DNA from: Madurella fahalii
Lineage: Eukaryota > Ascomycota > Sordariomycetes > Sordariales
Assembly: GCA_029876055.1 (NCBI GenBank)
Contig: CM056875.1
Span: 2,480,001-2,544,000 of the forward strand
Length of the DNA stretch: 64,000 nt
Reading direction: 5' to 3'
Below are positions 34,491 through 46,186 of the stretch, one piece after another (positions within the stretch are counted from its first letter, which is position 1; every line of letters starts with the position of its first letter). A model generated the notes under the pieces. The model was not told where the DNA came from. It saw only the letters and a program-made list of their open reading frames with translations, and ran no database searches. The translations under genes and the position numbers were made by a program.

Positions 34491-35681
34491 GATGTTGCGT
34501 CTTTGACTGGACTGTCTGCCGCGTGCGTTAAGAGGGTTGTAGGAGCCTCTTTATCAGCTCTGGCATTACGAGCCCGACTGTCTAATTGCAGGCGGCGAGG
34601 TGCTGTTGCGGAGTGCCTGATATGTTGAGATGCTGAGATCAGGCAATGCTTCAGATGTTCCTCCTTTTACATCAGGTGTAGGGCTCCACCTCATGAGCGG
34701 GCAATGTGTAAAGTATGTAGTAGTCGGCAACGCGGCACAGATTTGATTGGTTAAGGTGCGAGTGCCGCTTGGGACTAGGCCGTTGTATTCCGCTGTTTAC
34801 TGCCTGCACCCGCCTCAAATCATATTGAGGTCCATGATTCCATCGACGGAGCGAAATCTACGAGTAAACCGCTGCCATCACTGCATGATCCGTGGACACA
34901 GCTAAGATGCTTTTTGCAGACTTTGAATACCCTACAATAGACGAGCGGCTATGCTTGCGATTCCGCAGCCCTATTAGGTAATTACCCATATCTGAAGCTC
35001 GGTTCCCTATTAATCAAGTCTGCGTGTGTGACACTGCAGGGAGCGAAAAGGGGGCTCACGAAGAGAGCGTTGATAGGAGGAAAGAAGAGGAATGTATGCC
35101 GTGTTCTGATCCTAGTATGTGGGAGACTTTGAGCGGTATATATACAAAAGAGATCCCCTGCAGCAAACTGCGCTCTAACTCTTAGCAGTGCTAAACCCTT
35201 TCAGATCGCAATAGCGTGGAATTGGCCATGATCTCTACCCGAATGTGCCGCCAAGTCATATTGGGCTTCTCATAGATGTCTTTTCAATGCTAGCTATGGA
35301 ACAGTTATGGTGGGAATGAGGAATCCCACTTTTACGCTGCCACGCTTAGGGGCTTCACTCCGTGGAGCGTCATGATTAACCTCTCTAGAATGTCCTTAAC
35401 ACTCCGATGTGTGGTGTAAGTGACTGTACGCTCATCGTAGTGCTCACCGACGCAGGGTATTGGGTATTGCGTTACAAAGAAGAAGAAAGAAAGAAAAGGC
35501 TCACTACTTGTTTCCCACCCACAGTGGCCGTAAGAACCCGCCCAATTACTATGGCCAACAGCGGTAAACACCAAAGCCACGGCGGGAAGCGAGAAGGGAC
35601 TGTCTCCGTTCCGGACATGCCAAAGACTATCAGGGTATGTGGGGATGTGTCAGCCTGGCGGCAAACTGTGTGTTTCCACGT
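34491..35681. other. Intergenic, no supported gene
   Basis: About 1.2 kb between the EEP gene start and the 3' end of the MDR gene. Small frames near 35332-35817 show no domain. No RNA gene or repeat recognised. Confidence 0.55.
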
Positions 35682-36773
35682 TCACAGAGGATGTTCGATC
35701 ACAACCTTCTCGAGGCTGTACTTTCCTTCGGCGCTCCGCCTCATCGCGTCTAGCGACTCCCTCGCGCCCTTTACAGCCGTGATATTAGGGGAACCGACAT
35801 ACTTTCCCTTGCCGTAGTTCGCTGTTACCCAAGCCATGACTTTCGCCTGCATCCCATACCAGGCCTCCGGATCTGCCATCCTGACCAATTCCAGCGGACT
35901 CTCGTGGTCCCGCGTCGCGAAGCACAGTTTGTACCGTAAGTCCTCCCGCACCGGCAACACACACGCTAGCTTGACATCCTGATCTTTCTTTCCGTCGTTC
36001 GATATACTCGCCGCTGTCAACCCGGGGCAGCTCTTCTTAAAGTCGTCGCCTTCGGTGAGGCTCCCGACGCCGGCCGCGTCAAAGGCATGGCGGACCGACT
36101 TCCCAGAGCCTCGTATCGCTTCCCTGATCTGCTCAACGACGTCGTCGGCTTTGTAATCGAAGCAGTGGTCCGCGCCTAGGACCTTTAGTATCTCGTGGTG
36201 TTTGGCGCTCGCCGTCACAAAGATGGGGCCGTGGCCGGCAGCCTTGGCGAGCTGCACGGCTGCGACGCCGACCGAGGACCCGCCGCCCCAGATCAGCAAG
36301 CCCTGCGACTCGGAGCCGCCCCGGACACCGGCTCCCGGGAACGCAAGACCGAGGAGGTTGAAGAGTCCGTCAGCGGCGGTCATGGTCATGACGGGCAGCG
36401 AGGCAGCCTCACGTAGGCCGAGACTCCCCGCCGATGGGATTCTGTGCCAGAAGGGGCTGGCCGTCATGGCGTAGTCCTGGTGTGCGCCCATATACAGCGG
36501 GCGGTTTGGGCCGGGGCGGTTCAGGCCAAAGATCTTATCACCGGGCTTGAAGGGGGAGCTGGGCCCGGCCTCAAGGACCTCGCCTGACATTTCGTAGCCC
36601 GCGACAGAGGAGTGGAAGCCGACCGCGCCATGCTTGATGTCGGCTGGGTTGATGCCCGAGTACTCCACGCGAAGGAGAGACTGGACCCCCGTAGGTCGGT
36701 ACCGCTCCGCGATGTCTTTTAAGATGGGTCCGTCAAGCGAGAGAAAGATGACTGTTCTTGTCAAATCTGCCAT
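35682..36773 (-). CDS. MDR-family NAD(P)H-dependent oxidoreductase
   Basis: Medium-chain dehydrogenase/reductase of the zinc-independent enoyl-reductase/ToxD-like group. Single exon, 363 residues. The GroES-like N-terminal half contains RVEYSGINPADIKHG, VAGYEMSGEV and FKPGDKIFGLNR. The Rossmann half has GGGSSVGVAAVQLAKAAG (about 161-180), the adenine-binding continuation GADHCFDYKADD and a C-terminal lid. The structural-zinc cysteine cluster of true alcohol dehydrogenases is absent, which supports the enoyl-reductase subgroup. Such enzymes often stand alone or assist polyketide synthases, but no PKS lies in this window. The ATG at 36773 was chosen because homologous proteins begin just before the first beta strand; the frame stays open upstream. 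The substrate is unknown. Confidence 0.85.
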   Translation of the reverse strand: MADLTRTVIFLSLDGPILKDIAERYRPTGVQSLLRVEYSGINPADIKHGAVGFHSSVAGYEMSGEVLEAGPSSPFKPGDKIFGLNRPGPNRPLYMGAHQDYAMTASPFWHRIPSAGSLGLREAASLPVMTMTAADGLFNLLGLAFPGAGVRGGSESQGLLIWGGGSSVGVAAVQLAKAAGHGPIFVTASAKHHEILKVLGADHCFDYKADDVVEQIREAIRGSGKSVRHAFDAAGVGSLTEGDDFKKSCPGLTAASISNDGKKDQDVKLACVLPVREDLRYKLCFATRDHESPLELVRMADPEAWYGMQAKVMAWVTANYGKGKYVGSPNITAVKGARESLDAMRRSAEGKYSLEKVVIEHPL

Positions 36774-37505
36774 GGCGAGGATAGAGGAGGTGGGGGATCG
36801 GATGGAGGATCGTAACCGAATTGCAGTGCCGCCCCGTAACCGTCTATTTGATATCTCGGGAGACTTGACGCTTTGAGATTTGAGAGCAGCCGGCACAAGC
36901 CCCCGACGGGGCACACGATAGGTATTCTTCCCGGCAGCCCCGGGAGCACCTGTTTGATATCTTGGGAGACTTTGCGCTCGGAAAGAGTATCCGTCCGCAA
37001 CAGGCCCGTTACCGGCATCTTTCCCAGCAACCGGCTGACAAATCAAATTATCCGGGGGCTAGGACGATAACAAAAGTGTAACATGCATTGACCTCGCAGC
37101 ATTGGGGATGTGGAAATACAGCAATTTTCGGACTTTACCAACGGGCAAGTATTCAAGCAGTGTTTGCGCAAGCAAGTCAACCTTCTACCGCAACATCTTG
37201 CTCACCAGTTCCCTGATTGGAGTGAATGTAAGTGGCCTATGGCTTTGGTACCTCCCTTGTTGGCTTGCAGTCGGTGGCGGGCCATCGTTGAATGGCACAG
37301 ATGGACAGATCAGGCGTGCACCCCAAGCTCCAGACACTAGGGATATTCATTATTTACGTCTCTACTACAATATCTACAGTAATGATCTCGAACATACTGT
37401 TGCACCTACGCGGGATGGCACGCTTTCCAATCAGCCATAGCGCAACCCCAGACCACCTCCACTCGCCCGGCACATGTACCTAGAAATAGCCATTTTGAAG
37501 GTGCT
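36774..37505. other. Intergenic with imperfect direct repeat
   Basis: Upstream of the MDR gene. Two copies of a roughly 24-base element (TTTGATATCTCGGGAGACTT and TTTGATATCTTGGGAGACTT) begin near 36851 and 36953, about 100 bases apart. No gene is supported. Confidence 0.6.
36851..36977. repeat. Imperfect direct repeat upstream of MDR gene
   Basis: A TTTGATATCTYGGGAGACTT core, followed by related TGACGC/TTGCGC ends, is present twice on the same strand. It could be a paired regulatory site for the MDR gene about 80 bases away; this is inferred from position only. Confidence 0.5.
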
Positions 37506-39147
37506 TCATTCTTCGGCGGGTTCGATGGCCTGCGGGTAGTAGAAGAGCTGGGTAGGGTCGAACTGTTTCTTTAGCTGCTTCAGGCGAGGTAGACTCTGCC
37601 TGTAGTAGACCTCCTGTGCCTGGGTCTGGTTCATGAGTGGATCGGCATAGTTGATATACATGCCCCACTGAGTCGTATTCAAGCCGTCGGTGAAGATCTT
37701 GACCCAGTCATCTAGAAAGGTAAAGCCGTCAGACGGGTAAGACCCCCATGCTCGATCATTGAACTGGTAGAGAAAGAGGCTTTGGTTCGGGTCGCGATAT
37801 GCGAACGATGTTAGGTCTGCCGAGGCGTTTGTGATGGCTGAATTTGCACCCCCGAACATGTCTATCATGATGTACCAGGAACGTCTGTTTGACCTGGCCT
37901 CTTCGACCCAGTAGTCCGCGACCTTCTGCAGAACGCTGGTTGGGAGCGCCGAGGTGACCAAGCTCTTGGAGTAGAATGTCTCGGCCTAGTCATCCGTGTC
38001 AGTCTCTCAACACCCAGCCACAGTGGGTTATGCAACACAGGCTGAGGGAGGAACGCAATACCTGCTGGTACGGACCCGTGATGTCGATTTCCTCGCTGTA
38101 AGCATAGTGCGCAAACGCTTCCATCCACTCGTACTGCCGGACACCCGAAAGTGTTGAGTTCAGTTTGTCGAGGAGCGGCTGGATAGCGGTCTCTAGAGCC
38201 GATGAGTTGCCGTGGTACAATCCTTGCAGTTGGGTCTGCCACCCGTTGCCCAAAACTCGCATATTCAACTCCTTGGGCATGCCGGCCGTGAGCCAGGACT
38301 GGAGGTTCTCCCAGCCCGCCACGATCGCTGAAGCGTTCCGCCAAGGTAAGTTTACCTGGAACGCAGTGACTTGAGGCGGTGCGGGAAATGTCTTGAATCT
38401 GAAGGATGCCACGATCCCGAAGTTGGATCCGGCACCTCGGAGGGCCCAGAAGAGGTCCCGGTTCTCGGTGTCCGAAGCGTTCACCACGGTGGCGTTGGCG
38501 AGCACCACGGTCGCGCCGACTACCCAGTCCAGGGCGAGACCGTACGTGTGCGAACTGAAGCCAAAGCCGCCGTGTAGCACATGGCCGGAAACGCCAACCC
38601 TGTGTTAAGGGGTTTGACGTTAGAAGCGAAGCGGAGCGAGGGATGGACAGGGAGGGTTGACTGAAGGTTGTCTAACGTACCCCGGGCAGGTCCCATGGCT
38701 GAAAGCCCTCTTTCCCTGTTCGTAGAGGACCGTAGCGACGTGGCCTAGCCGTGCTCCTGGAGAGACTGTCGCAATTTGAGTGGCCGGGTCAAGAGTGACT
38801 TCGTTCATGCGATCGAGCTGCACAACAAGATGGCCATCCTCACCACCGAGACCGAAAGATGCATAGCTGTGCCCGCCAGATTTTGGGTTCACCTTTACTC
38901 CGGCCTTGGCAGCACAGGAGACAGCGGCCTGTATGTGCTCCACGGTAGTCGGGACCGCAATCGCAACAGGGGTATATGGAAGTCTCTGGTTGAATGGGTT
39001 GGCGTCGACCTCCCAATCGGCTGAACCCGGTGTGTCAACCGGGACTTCGGCGGCGTTTAGGCAGTCGTCAATTGCGGCTCTTTTGGCGTGTGGATTGGTA
39101 GCGGCAAGGGCCGTGGCCGTGGCGCCAAGCAGGAACGCGATCCTCAT
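37506..39147 (-). CDS. Secreted FAD oxidase, AA7 gluco-oligosaccharide oxidase type
   Basis: FAD-linked oxidase of the BBE-like family, close in layout to CAZy AA7 gluco-/chito-oligosaccharide oxidases, which oxidise sugars to lactones and release H2O2. Three exons, 39147-38681, 38599-38062 and 37985-37506, give 494 residues. A signal peptide is evident (MRIAFLLGATATALA). The FAD domain has PYTPVAIAVPTTVEHIQAAV and two covalent-flavin residues: His93 in KSGGHSY and Cys154 in HGTCPGVGVSGH, the bicovalent pattern. The substrate domain has several N-glycosylation sequons. The BBE C-terminus is intact (YINYADPLM, YYRQSLPRLKQLKKQFDPTQLF). All introns close in phase, so the gene looks functional. 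It sits at the edge of the decayed region. Exact substrate is not predictable from sequence alone. Confidence 0.9.
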
Positions 39148-40370
39148 TGCAACGGTGTACTAGTATCCTTAGGCAGGCCGAGTATGTACGCCCACGGACC
39201 CTTAAGAAGAAGGTTACACATACCCGTTTCCCTGGAGAAGAGAGAGGTGGGTGAGTAAGTTCTATAAGCTCCAAGGAAGCGCCAAGGACATGTTCGCCAT
39301 AACCAAGCACCTCTGTTGAGATCGCGACATGATACCCTCACCGGCATACGCGGAACACCGTACCGAATTAGCCACGGGGCGATACCGAAGATATCCCAAT
39401 GCTGGGTAAAATGTAACCTTCGCTAACACTAAGCCGACGGCGATGTCGGCCGGCCCGCCGACGCTCCTGGACGCATGTTTCAAATAGAGATCGATGTCAA
39501 CATCGAACCGACGAACCTTGGCATTTAGGAAGTTCTGTTACAAGCGAACCAATGAGCGGCCATACTAGACGCAAGACATTCCCGAATTAAGATGGAGAGT
39601 ACCTCTGTAGACAAATCGCAAAAGTTCTCGGTTGAGGAAATACCGGGCTGCCTAATAGGTACACGAGGTAACTACTGGAAAACAGTATTAGGTAATAAGT
39701 AAAATGGTGTAGTGTTTGATCCACTTCGGGACATTTGTGACACCAAAAACAACACCGTATTAACTACCTCACTCTTTTCCCTTGCGGCCTTTCCAGGATC
39801 GCTTGTCCAAGCAACAATGAAGTTGTCGTGGGCATTCACATGCCTCTGAACCGCAACTATGGTCATATGCGAGGCTGGGATGGGTCAAATACAAGTGCGA
39901 TGTTGACAGCTAATTAACTTGTATGGCCGCCATGTCGAAGGCTGAAACGACGGCCACGACAAAAATTGCTCTCCTCTAGTGGCGATGATGACGAATACTA
40001 AAAATGGACATCCGAGGAGAAGCTCGCCCTCAGTGAGTGCATCAAGTGCGGGATGACTCGAACCTGAGAAAAGGTGGAGCGGTGGATGTGAAGCATCTCG
40101 CCTAAATCGTTTCTAGGCCTTGTGAAAGCGGTGCACGATGCCACACGCGGTTGCGGAGAGATCAAACGCGGCCTGGCGGCTACGGAGGGGGGGACACTTA
40201 GTCGAACGCGCAAGGGGGAGAATATAAGTTGGCCACTACCACCTAGCCCACAAAGACCTACACGGAGGAAGGGGGGGTCCGGGAGCCGGTAACAGGGGAG
40301 GTTCGCTTTCCAGCCAAATCCAATGTTAAGTGTTTTGCGGACTAGATCGTCTTCTGCAATAGCTTGACAA
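39148..40370. other. Intergenic
   Basis: About 1.2 kb separating the AA7 gene start from the HET-ankyrin remnant. No gene supported; base composition is a little richer in AT than the flanks. A tRNA-like GACTCGAACC near 40050 does not fold into a tRNA. Confidence 0.55.
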
Positions 40371-42872
40371 CTACTTCGTACTTGATACCTGTTCCGCCAT
40401 AGCCCCTCCCCACCGTGGCGCCCATTCCTGCCAAGTTGCAACATCCGGGTCGATAACGGGGGTATTACGAAGCAGATTGGCGACCGCCTCTTGCCGATTC
40501 ATTTCCACTACCCGCAGCGGCGTGCATCCATGCCAATCTTCAGCTTTCAGGCTAACCCTGCCCGTATCAAGCAACAGTTTGATAACTTTCTCGTGGCCAT
40601 TCTTGGCTGCCATATGTAGCGCTGTCGATCCGTTTCAAGACCTAGCTTGCGGTTCAACCTTGCCAATATCAAGAAGCAGCTTAACAACCGCCGCGTGCCC
40701 GTTTGACGCCGCCCGCCACAGCGCCACCCGCCCATTCAACGAATGATCCAGATGAACCTTGCCGGTATCAAGAAGTAGCTTGACAACCGCCTCGTGTCCG
40801 CCCCGCGCCGCCAAAGATAACGCCGTCAGTCTATCCGATCTTTTCGGATTCATAGCGTTCAGGTCCACCTTGCTGGTTTCCAAGAGCAGCTTCACAACCA
40901 CTTCATCCCCGTTCTTCGCCGCCAGCCACAGCGCTCTCTGTCCATCCCACCCCGAGTCTGGAACGCCCGGATTGACCCCGTCAGCATCTGCAAACAGTTT
41001 AACAACTGCCTCATGGTTGTTCTGTACTGCCAACCATAGTGCCGTCTGTCTCTCCCACCACAAATCCGTAGGGACCGGGTTATTAATGCCAGTGCTGAGA
41101 AGTAGCTTCACAACCGCCTTATGCCCGTTTCCTGCTGCCAAGCATAGCAGTGCGCGTCGGCCCTTCTCCTCAATAAGTTGAATTACTGCTTTCAGCTCCT
41201 TCGTGTCCTCCTTTCCTGGACGGTTGTAACCTGGGTCAGTCAACTCTGGGTCTTTAAGGTTTTCTAATCCCTTCTCAAGAGCCGCCGTTTCTTTTTGAAG
41301 ATTGCTCACTGCAGCCCCATATCTTTTCATCTCTTCCAATACCCGTCTCACGTTCCGTAACCTGGTGGCCGTGCGAAGACAATCTCCCAGCCTGGCCTTT
41401 GAACACTCTGGCACTCGGTCATCCAGTATGTCATCGGCGACGTCTTCGTCTTGCGGTCTGTGTGGATCCATATCCCAGTCCCAGACAAGGAGAAAGTCAT
41501 GCGGGAAGGCTGTTGTCGACTGTGAAAATTCTAACCACTTGATATCACTAGTATTGCCGGTCGTAGCTTGTAGATAGTCTGTCGGGGTGGCTGCAATCGT
41601 TATAACCCCCCAATGAGCGCTGTATGGCCTGATGATTATAGGAATCGACGCTCCCTGCAGAAGGCAGATGACATCCCCTACCTGGATGGATTTCACTGAG
41701 GGCTGGAAAGTCCAGCGAGAGCTCCGTGTTCTGCCCGCGCCGGAACGGCTAGGTAAATCCGTCCAAGTAATGCCGGCGCGCTGTCCGTCTTCCCAGTCAG
41801 CACGTTCCTCGACCCAAGACACCTCGCCAAGAATGCGGTCCTTGCCGTGAATGACAGCAACCTCCGTATCATCCCAAGCGTCTACACGCAGCTGTTGGGA
41901 GAGAACGAAGTAGATAAGTTTCTCGAAGAGCCGACCCCACGAAATATTGTAGTTGGCCGCTAATACTGCTTCGACGGGATCATCAGAGCTCATACAGAGC
42001 AGGGCGTAAACCTTATCACGTGGGATCCGTGGCTTAGCGGGTGTGGTACATCTCTATCAGCTCACGTAGAGGGCGAATGCCAAGAGTGAAGTTGCCCGGC
42101 CGGCCCGTCTCGTGTCTGGACCGGAAGGCTGCGCTCCTAATGAGAAAGGACACCGAATTGATTAGGATCGGCAGGTCGGGGTCGGATTTATAGGGCAGCT
42201 TCAACGCAGCCAGGCCCGAACAAAACGCGAATCCGTCAATCTCGGCAGAGCCACACTTGATCAGAACATGGCGAGCCGCGGCAACCTCTTGAAGTACCTA
42301 CGTCAAATCTGTCAACATGGTCTCATTTTCTTTACTCCGATTATTTGTTTCCTTACCCAGATGCGCTTAAACCATTGTCGTCGAAGCAGTGCAAGGATAC
42401 CATCCTCATTGACTGAGGGTTTTGGGGACGTGTCGCGCGCGGTGCGTATATCTTCGAGCGCTTCATCGCTCCCGTCGGCCGCCTCTCCAAGCCAAACGAT
42501 TGCGCGGCTTGCTTTGGCATAGATCTTCGCCATGGCCTGGACCTGGTGTCCTTTTTCGTCCGGGTCTTCTTGGTTGATGCAAACGGCATCTATCCACATG
42601 GTCCGTTCGATGGAGTCATCTTGAAGACGTAACAGCGCTGCGTAGAGGTTTGATCCGACGGCTAAGCGGCATTTGTTTATGGAGATGGAGAAAGGTTTGT
42701 CGCCGGAGCCCCACACGTAGGATAGAGCCTCGTATGGGCGAGTGCCTCCTGAGCCCAACTCGGTGCAGAAGAGTCGGCATCGTATGTGGAAGGGTTTTCC
42801 TTTATGCGGCAAAAGCTGAAGCAAGCGAATCTGACCAGGCCGTAAGGGAGAATAGCGATACGTATTCTTCAC
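40371..42872 (-). pseudogene. HET-domain plus ankyrin-repeat gene, broken
   Basis: HET proteins mediate fungal heterokaryon incompatibility, a cell-death response. Exon 1 (42872-42357) holds the HET core: YEALSYVWGS, MWIDAVCINQEDPDEKGHQV, AIVWLGE and WFKRIW. After a 59-nt intron (42298-42356) the frame continues VLQEVAAARHV. The protein then has a HET C-terminal segment (VGDVICLLQGASIPIIIRP) and at least five ankyrin repeats of about 33 residues (AAGNGHKAVVKLLL and similar). Three lesions are visible. A TAA at 42034-42036 falls just before the conserved ATDPRDKVYALL block. A one-base surplus in the CCC at 42022-42024 shifts the frame inside that block. A TGA at 40635-40637 falls between ankyrin repeats, after which the same frame continues for about 88 codons. 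No intron explains these, so the gene is most likely a pseudogene. Confidence 0.8.
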
Positions 42873-43861
42873 GGGTGCGATTAGCGTCGTTCTGGGATAT
42901 CGCGGGAGAGTGGAAAATACTAGGAAGAATGGCGCCTACCCCTCCCGGCTTAAGTTTTGGCCCATGTTCGCAATTCTGCGCCTGTGGCATTTCCTCAACT
43001 CGTCTTCGGCCCAATGTTGCGATGCCTCTAACATAAAAAGGAGGAGGATGGTGTGCTAAAGCTAGAAAGAGTGAGTTATCAGGCATTCGTTGCCGATAAC
43101 GCAAGTGCGAGGAGGAGATCCGTAGAGTCAAACGTTCGATTTCGTGCGAGCGAGTTGGGCAAGCCCATCACGGCGCATCTGCAGCCAATCACAGACCCCA
43201 GCTCCCGCTACCCAGAGCACTCATGGCAGACCCTTCCGCAACCTCGTACTGTACAAGTTGATAGCTGCGCCGGCCGACCCGAAGAATCACTCGAGTAGTT
43301 TCGTATCAATGAGGTGGTATTTCCGTTAATCGTCCTACTCAAGAGTGCGGTCTACCTTAAAAGACTTTAGATATTACATGTTATGGGACAGTGTTCGGAG
43401 GAGTCGGCCGTTTGCAGGAGAGGAGCGAGTCTGCGCGAACTAATTCGGATATATTCGCCGCCCACATGCGATCGCGGGACCCTTTTCCTTCGGGAACAAT
43501 ACCAAGCAACCTTGTTTGAACCTCAATTCTCGCGCCCGCCTGGTCAAAGAGAGGATGGTACGTAGCGCAAATCCATACCACCCATTCTGCTGGCCAATGT
43601 GGGGGTGGGGGAAACCCTTGAAACGACCATCCCATCGCCGAAGCGTAGGGCCAATCTGAGCGCGCATCACCCCATTTTGTATTACACAAGGTTCGAGGTT
43701 CATCCAAGCAATATGCGGCTGAGCCGCCTGCCCGCGAGGGGAAAGTTGCCCATGACTTTAGCTGTATCGCGGCATTTCCGAACATCGTCATGAGCTACAC
43801 CCACGATATGAGCTGCGATTTCGAGACGCACACCAGCTCAACTTAACCCTGGGTAGAGACG
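42873..43861. other. Intergenic between two HET loci
   Basis: Open frames on both strands (for example 43381-43791, minus) give peptides with no domain that I recognise. No repeat seen. Confidence 0.5.
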
Positions 43862-44348
43862 ATGAGGCTACTGAACACGTCTACCTTTCAACTCGAGACC
43901 TTCGGCTCCGAAAGGGCGCCCCCCCCCCCCCCCCTACGCCATCTCGTCTCACACATGGAGCACCGACGAGATCCTCTTCGAAGACGTCGGCGCTCGATCG
44001 GCAGGCCTACTCAGCATCGGTCTGGACATTCTTGCCCGCTCAGGTGACAGCGAAGGCAGTTTGCAGGTTGTGCTGGCCGCTACGAGCGTCGCGACGCGCA
44101 TGTCCTGGGCCGCGGAGCGGGAGACGACGCGCGAGGAGGACCTCGCGTACTGCTTGCTAGGGCTTTTTGACGTCAACATGCCCCTGATGTATGGGGAGCG
44201 GAAGAAAGCCTTCCTTCGACTGCAGGAGCAGATCATAAATAAGTCAGACGATCAGTCGATCCTGGCTTGGGTCGGTGCTGGGCAGCTAGGGGCTTTTGCC
44301 TCCAGCCCGAGAGTGAAGTTTTTGTATGAGCTGTCGTGTCCACGATAG
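43862..44348 (+). pseudogene. Truncated HET-domain gene remnant
   Basis: The frame opens MRLLNTSTFQLETFG, the classic N-terminus of HET-E/vegetative-incompatibility proteins, and runs into 16 C (43919-43934). Directly after the run the expected YAISSHTWSTDEILFED lies in the next frame, so the tract is one base too long (or two short) for continuity. The central HET motif with WIDTCCI is absent. The frame resumes at the later part: VATRMSWAAERETTREEDLAYCLLGLFDVNMPLMYGE and AFLRLQEQI, then ends soon after SILAWVG. The piece therefore looks internally deleted and 3' truncated. It is on the opposite strand from the HET-ankyrin remnant 1 kb away and is of a different HET subtype, so the two are not halves of one gene. 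Confidence 0.75.
43919..43934. repeat. C16 homopolymer in HET remnant
   Basis: Sixteen C in a row code for Pro in the upstream frame and put the two HET halves out of phase. Such a run is prone to slippage in replication and to sequencing error. Confidence 0.9.
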
Positions 44349-46186
44349 CGGGAGGCACTTCTAATTCCTCACGCAAGTATTCGCTTTGTTCATTGAACTC
44401 TTATATCCTACTACACAGTTACACCTATGTATTATAGTGATATGCGACTACTTGATATAGTGACCACCCGTCTGTGAGGACTTACTTCTTCGTCTATTCA
44501 TCCTACCTAACCTAGAATTGATTTTGCCTTGTACTAGGTGTGGAACGTACCTTATTCTCCTGTGCGACTCACACCCACGACCCTGTCTCGCCCCTCCTGA
44601 TAGACCGAGGTCGTAACAATTTATTAAGGAGTGCTTATTACAAGTGGTGGGTATAGGGAATAGGAAAACGTTTATAAGGTCGACGGATAGGAGGATAAGT
44701 TTATTGTTTTCAGATAGAGTAAATACACCAGGGGTAGAGTAAGCCAGTGGGAGGGAAGGAATAAGGGAAAGCTGGGCAGAGGAGTGGCACTGTAAGGGTA
44801 GAGGGAGGGCTGGGAGATAGGGTCTGCTTAATAAAGGAATAGGCTTAATTTTTCAACAGCTGGGCGACATTTTAGTGCGACTCGGCTTCCCCAGTAAGTG
44901 GAGATCCTAGACGCAGAATCAGTCTTTCTTTCGAGGAGGAACACCAGAGGTCGATACTCCGAGTGGTGAGGATTGCTAGCGGTCCAGGAGTAGTGGCTAG
45001 CCTGTCAGCACTCGGTTCAGATAATATTTTATTCAAGACAAATTGAAAGGCGAACTAGGACCGGTGGTTAAAGACTGAGAGGCTGGAGGCGCAGGTGATG
45101 GAGACTCGCAAGGCGCGTGGTGAAGCATATTTCGAGGTTAGGGGGCTTGTCTTCGTCGGTCTTTCCTTCAGTGTTAATTCGCATCTTGCATGCCTGAAGA
45201 TAGGCAATACAACTCAAGTTAGCCCTCCCTCTCCCGTCCAAGGAATTACCAGTAGATGGTAGGTTACAAACATAACACGATGCGCCTTCCTTTCATGTTC
45301 GTTTCGCTTGGCCTTCCTCGGGGACATCGTTTCCTCTGACAGACGGCGACGCGGCAGAAGTATAGCTGCATTTGCTGATGCATGGCCGGTGACGGCGGGG
45401 AAGCTCCAAGTGGCGTCTAAATTGCGGTTGCCGGAGAGGATAGAGCAGCGCTATCTTCTGTCGGCGAGTTGGACTGGTCGTGTCGGGGTCGTGGACTGTG
45501 ATGTGATCAGTGTTGTACCTAGTTAGGCTTATTCGGAGATCTGCAAGGAGCCTGGGGTCCGAGGATTGGGTTGAAGGGGTTGCCTGGGCCACTGTGGAGG
45601 AGGGGCGTGTCGAGGGGCCACGGTGTTCCGGTGGGAAAGGGTGACACCGGAGGCGCCGGGTAGGTCCGGGAGCTTGAGGTGGTCATCAGGCATCTAGAGA
45701 GTCTCATATTCGATGATGCCTCCCATTGTGACCTGTTAGCGCTGGAATGAAAGGTAGTATGTCATTGAAAACAAGGCGTGGCTGCCTTGAGTACAGACCG
45801 ATCGACAGGCTACCCACCGCTACCGCATGAATTCACAGAGCCTTCCTTCATTGAGCCTCACATTTCCTATTTTTCTCCGTGGAAGGGTTTCTGGGTTGCC
45901 CGGCTTGCTCGCCGACCGGCGGTGCGTGGCCGCGGCGCTCTCTCAGACCTTGACTCACCAGACCCTCTCGAACGCCACGCCTCCGGGAAGCAGGGCACCA
46001 TTCTTTTGGAGATCAGAGTTGGGCGGTATCCAGGCTAATAGGAATCAATTCCCAGGAAATAAGCTATGGTGGCTGTGTTCGGCGAATTTAACCTGTTTCC
46101 TCTAATTGCCCAGAGAAATAGGCGTTGAACTGCAGTGGGAGAAGTGCGGCTGAGAGCTTCGCAGTGAAAAATATATTCTTATTCAA
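44349..46186. other. Gene-poor stretch with C-depleted, repeat-like segment
   Basis: About 1.8 kb without an intact gene. Roughly 44590-44870 is markedly poor in C and rich in TA, GG and AG steps on the plus strand. Further on (44870-45130) the plus frame gives short stop-broken peptides such as LVRLGFPSKW, which weakly resemble a LINE reverse-transcriptase segment. Overlapping small minus frames at 45293-45707 were not supported as a gene. A decayed transposon is possible but not shown. Confidence 0.4.

Noticed and set aside
40040..40120. A tRNA-like GACTCGAACC sequence
   Set aside because: No acceptor stem, anticodon arm or D-arm can be paired around it.
41990..42045. A 39-nt intron to remove the HET-gene TAA
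   Set aside because: It is too short, has a poor donor, and would delete part of the conserved ATDPRDKVYALL block.
43381..43791. A 136-codon minus-strand frame between the HET loci
   Set aside because: The peptide matches nothing I know, and other frames over the same bases are equally open.
44605..44625. GTCGTAACAA, resembling the end of 18S rRNA
   Set aside because: The match stops after about ten bases and the flanks are unlike rRNA.
45293..45707. Overlapping minus frames that might form a small gene
   Set aside because: No domain, no clear splice sites joining them, and an early stop after the only plausible upstream start.
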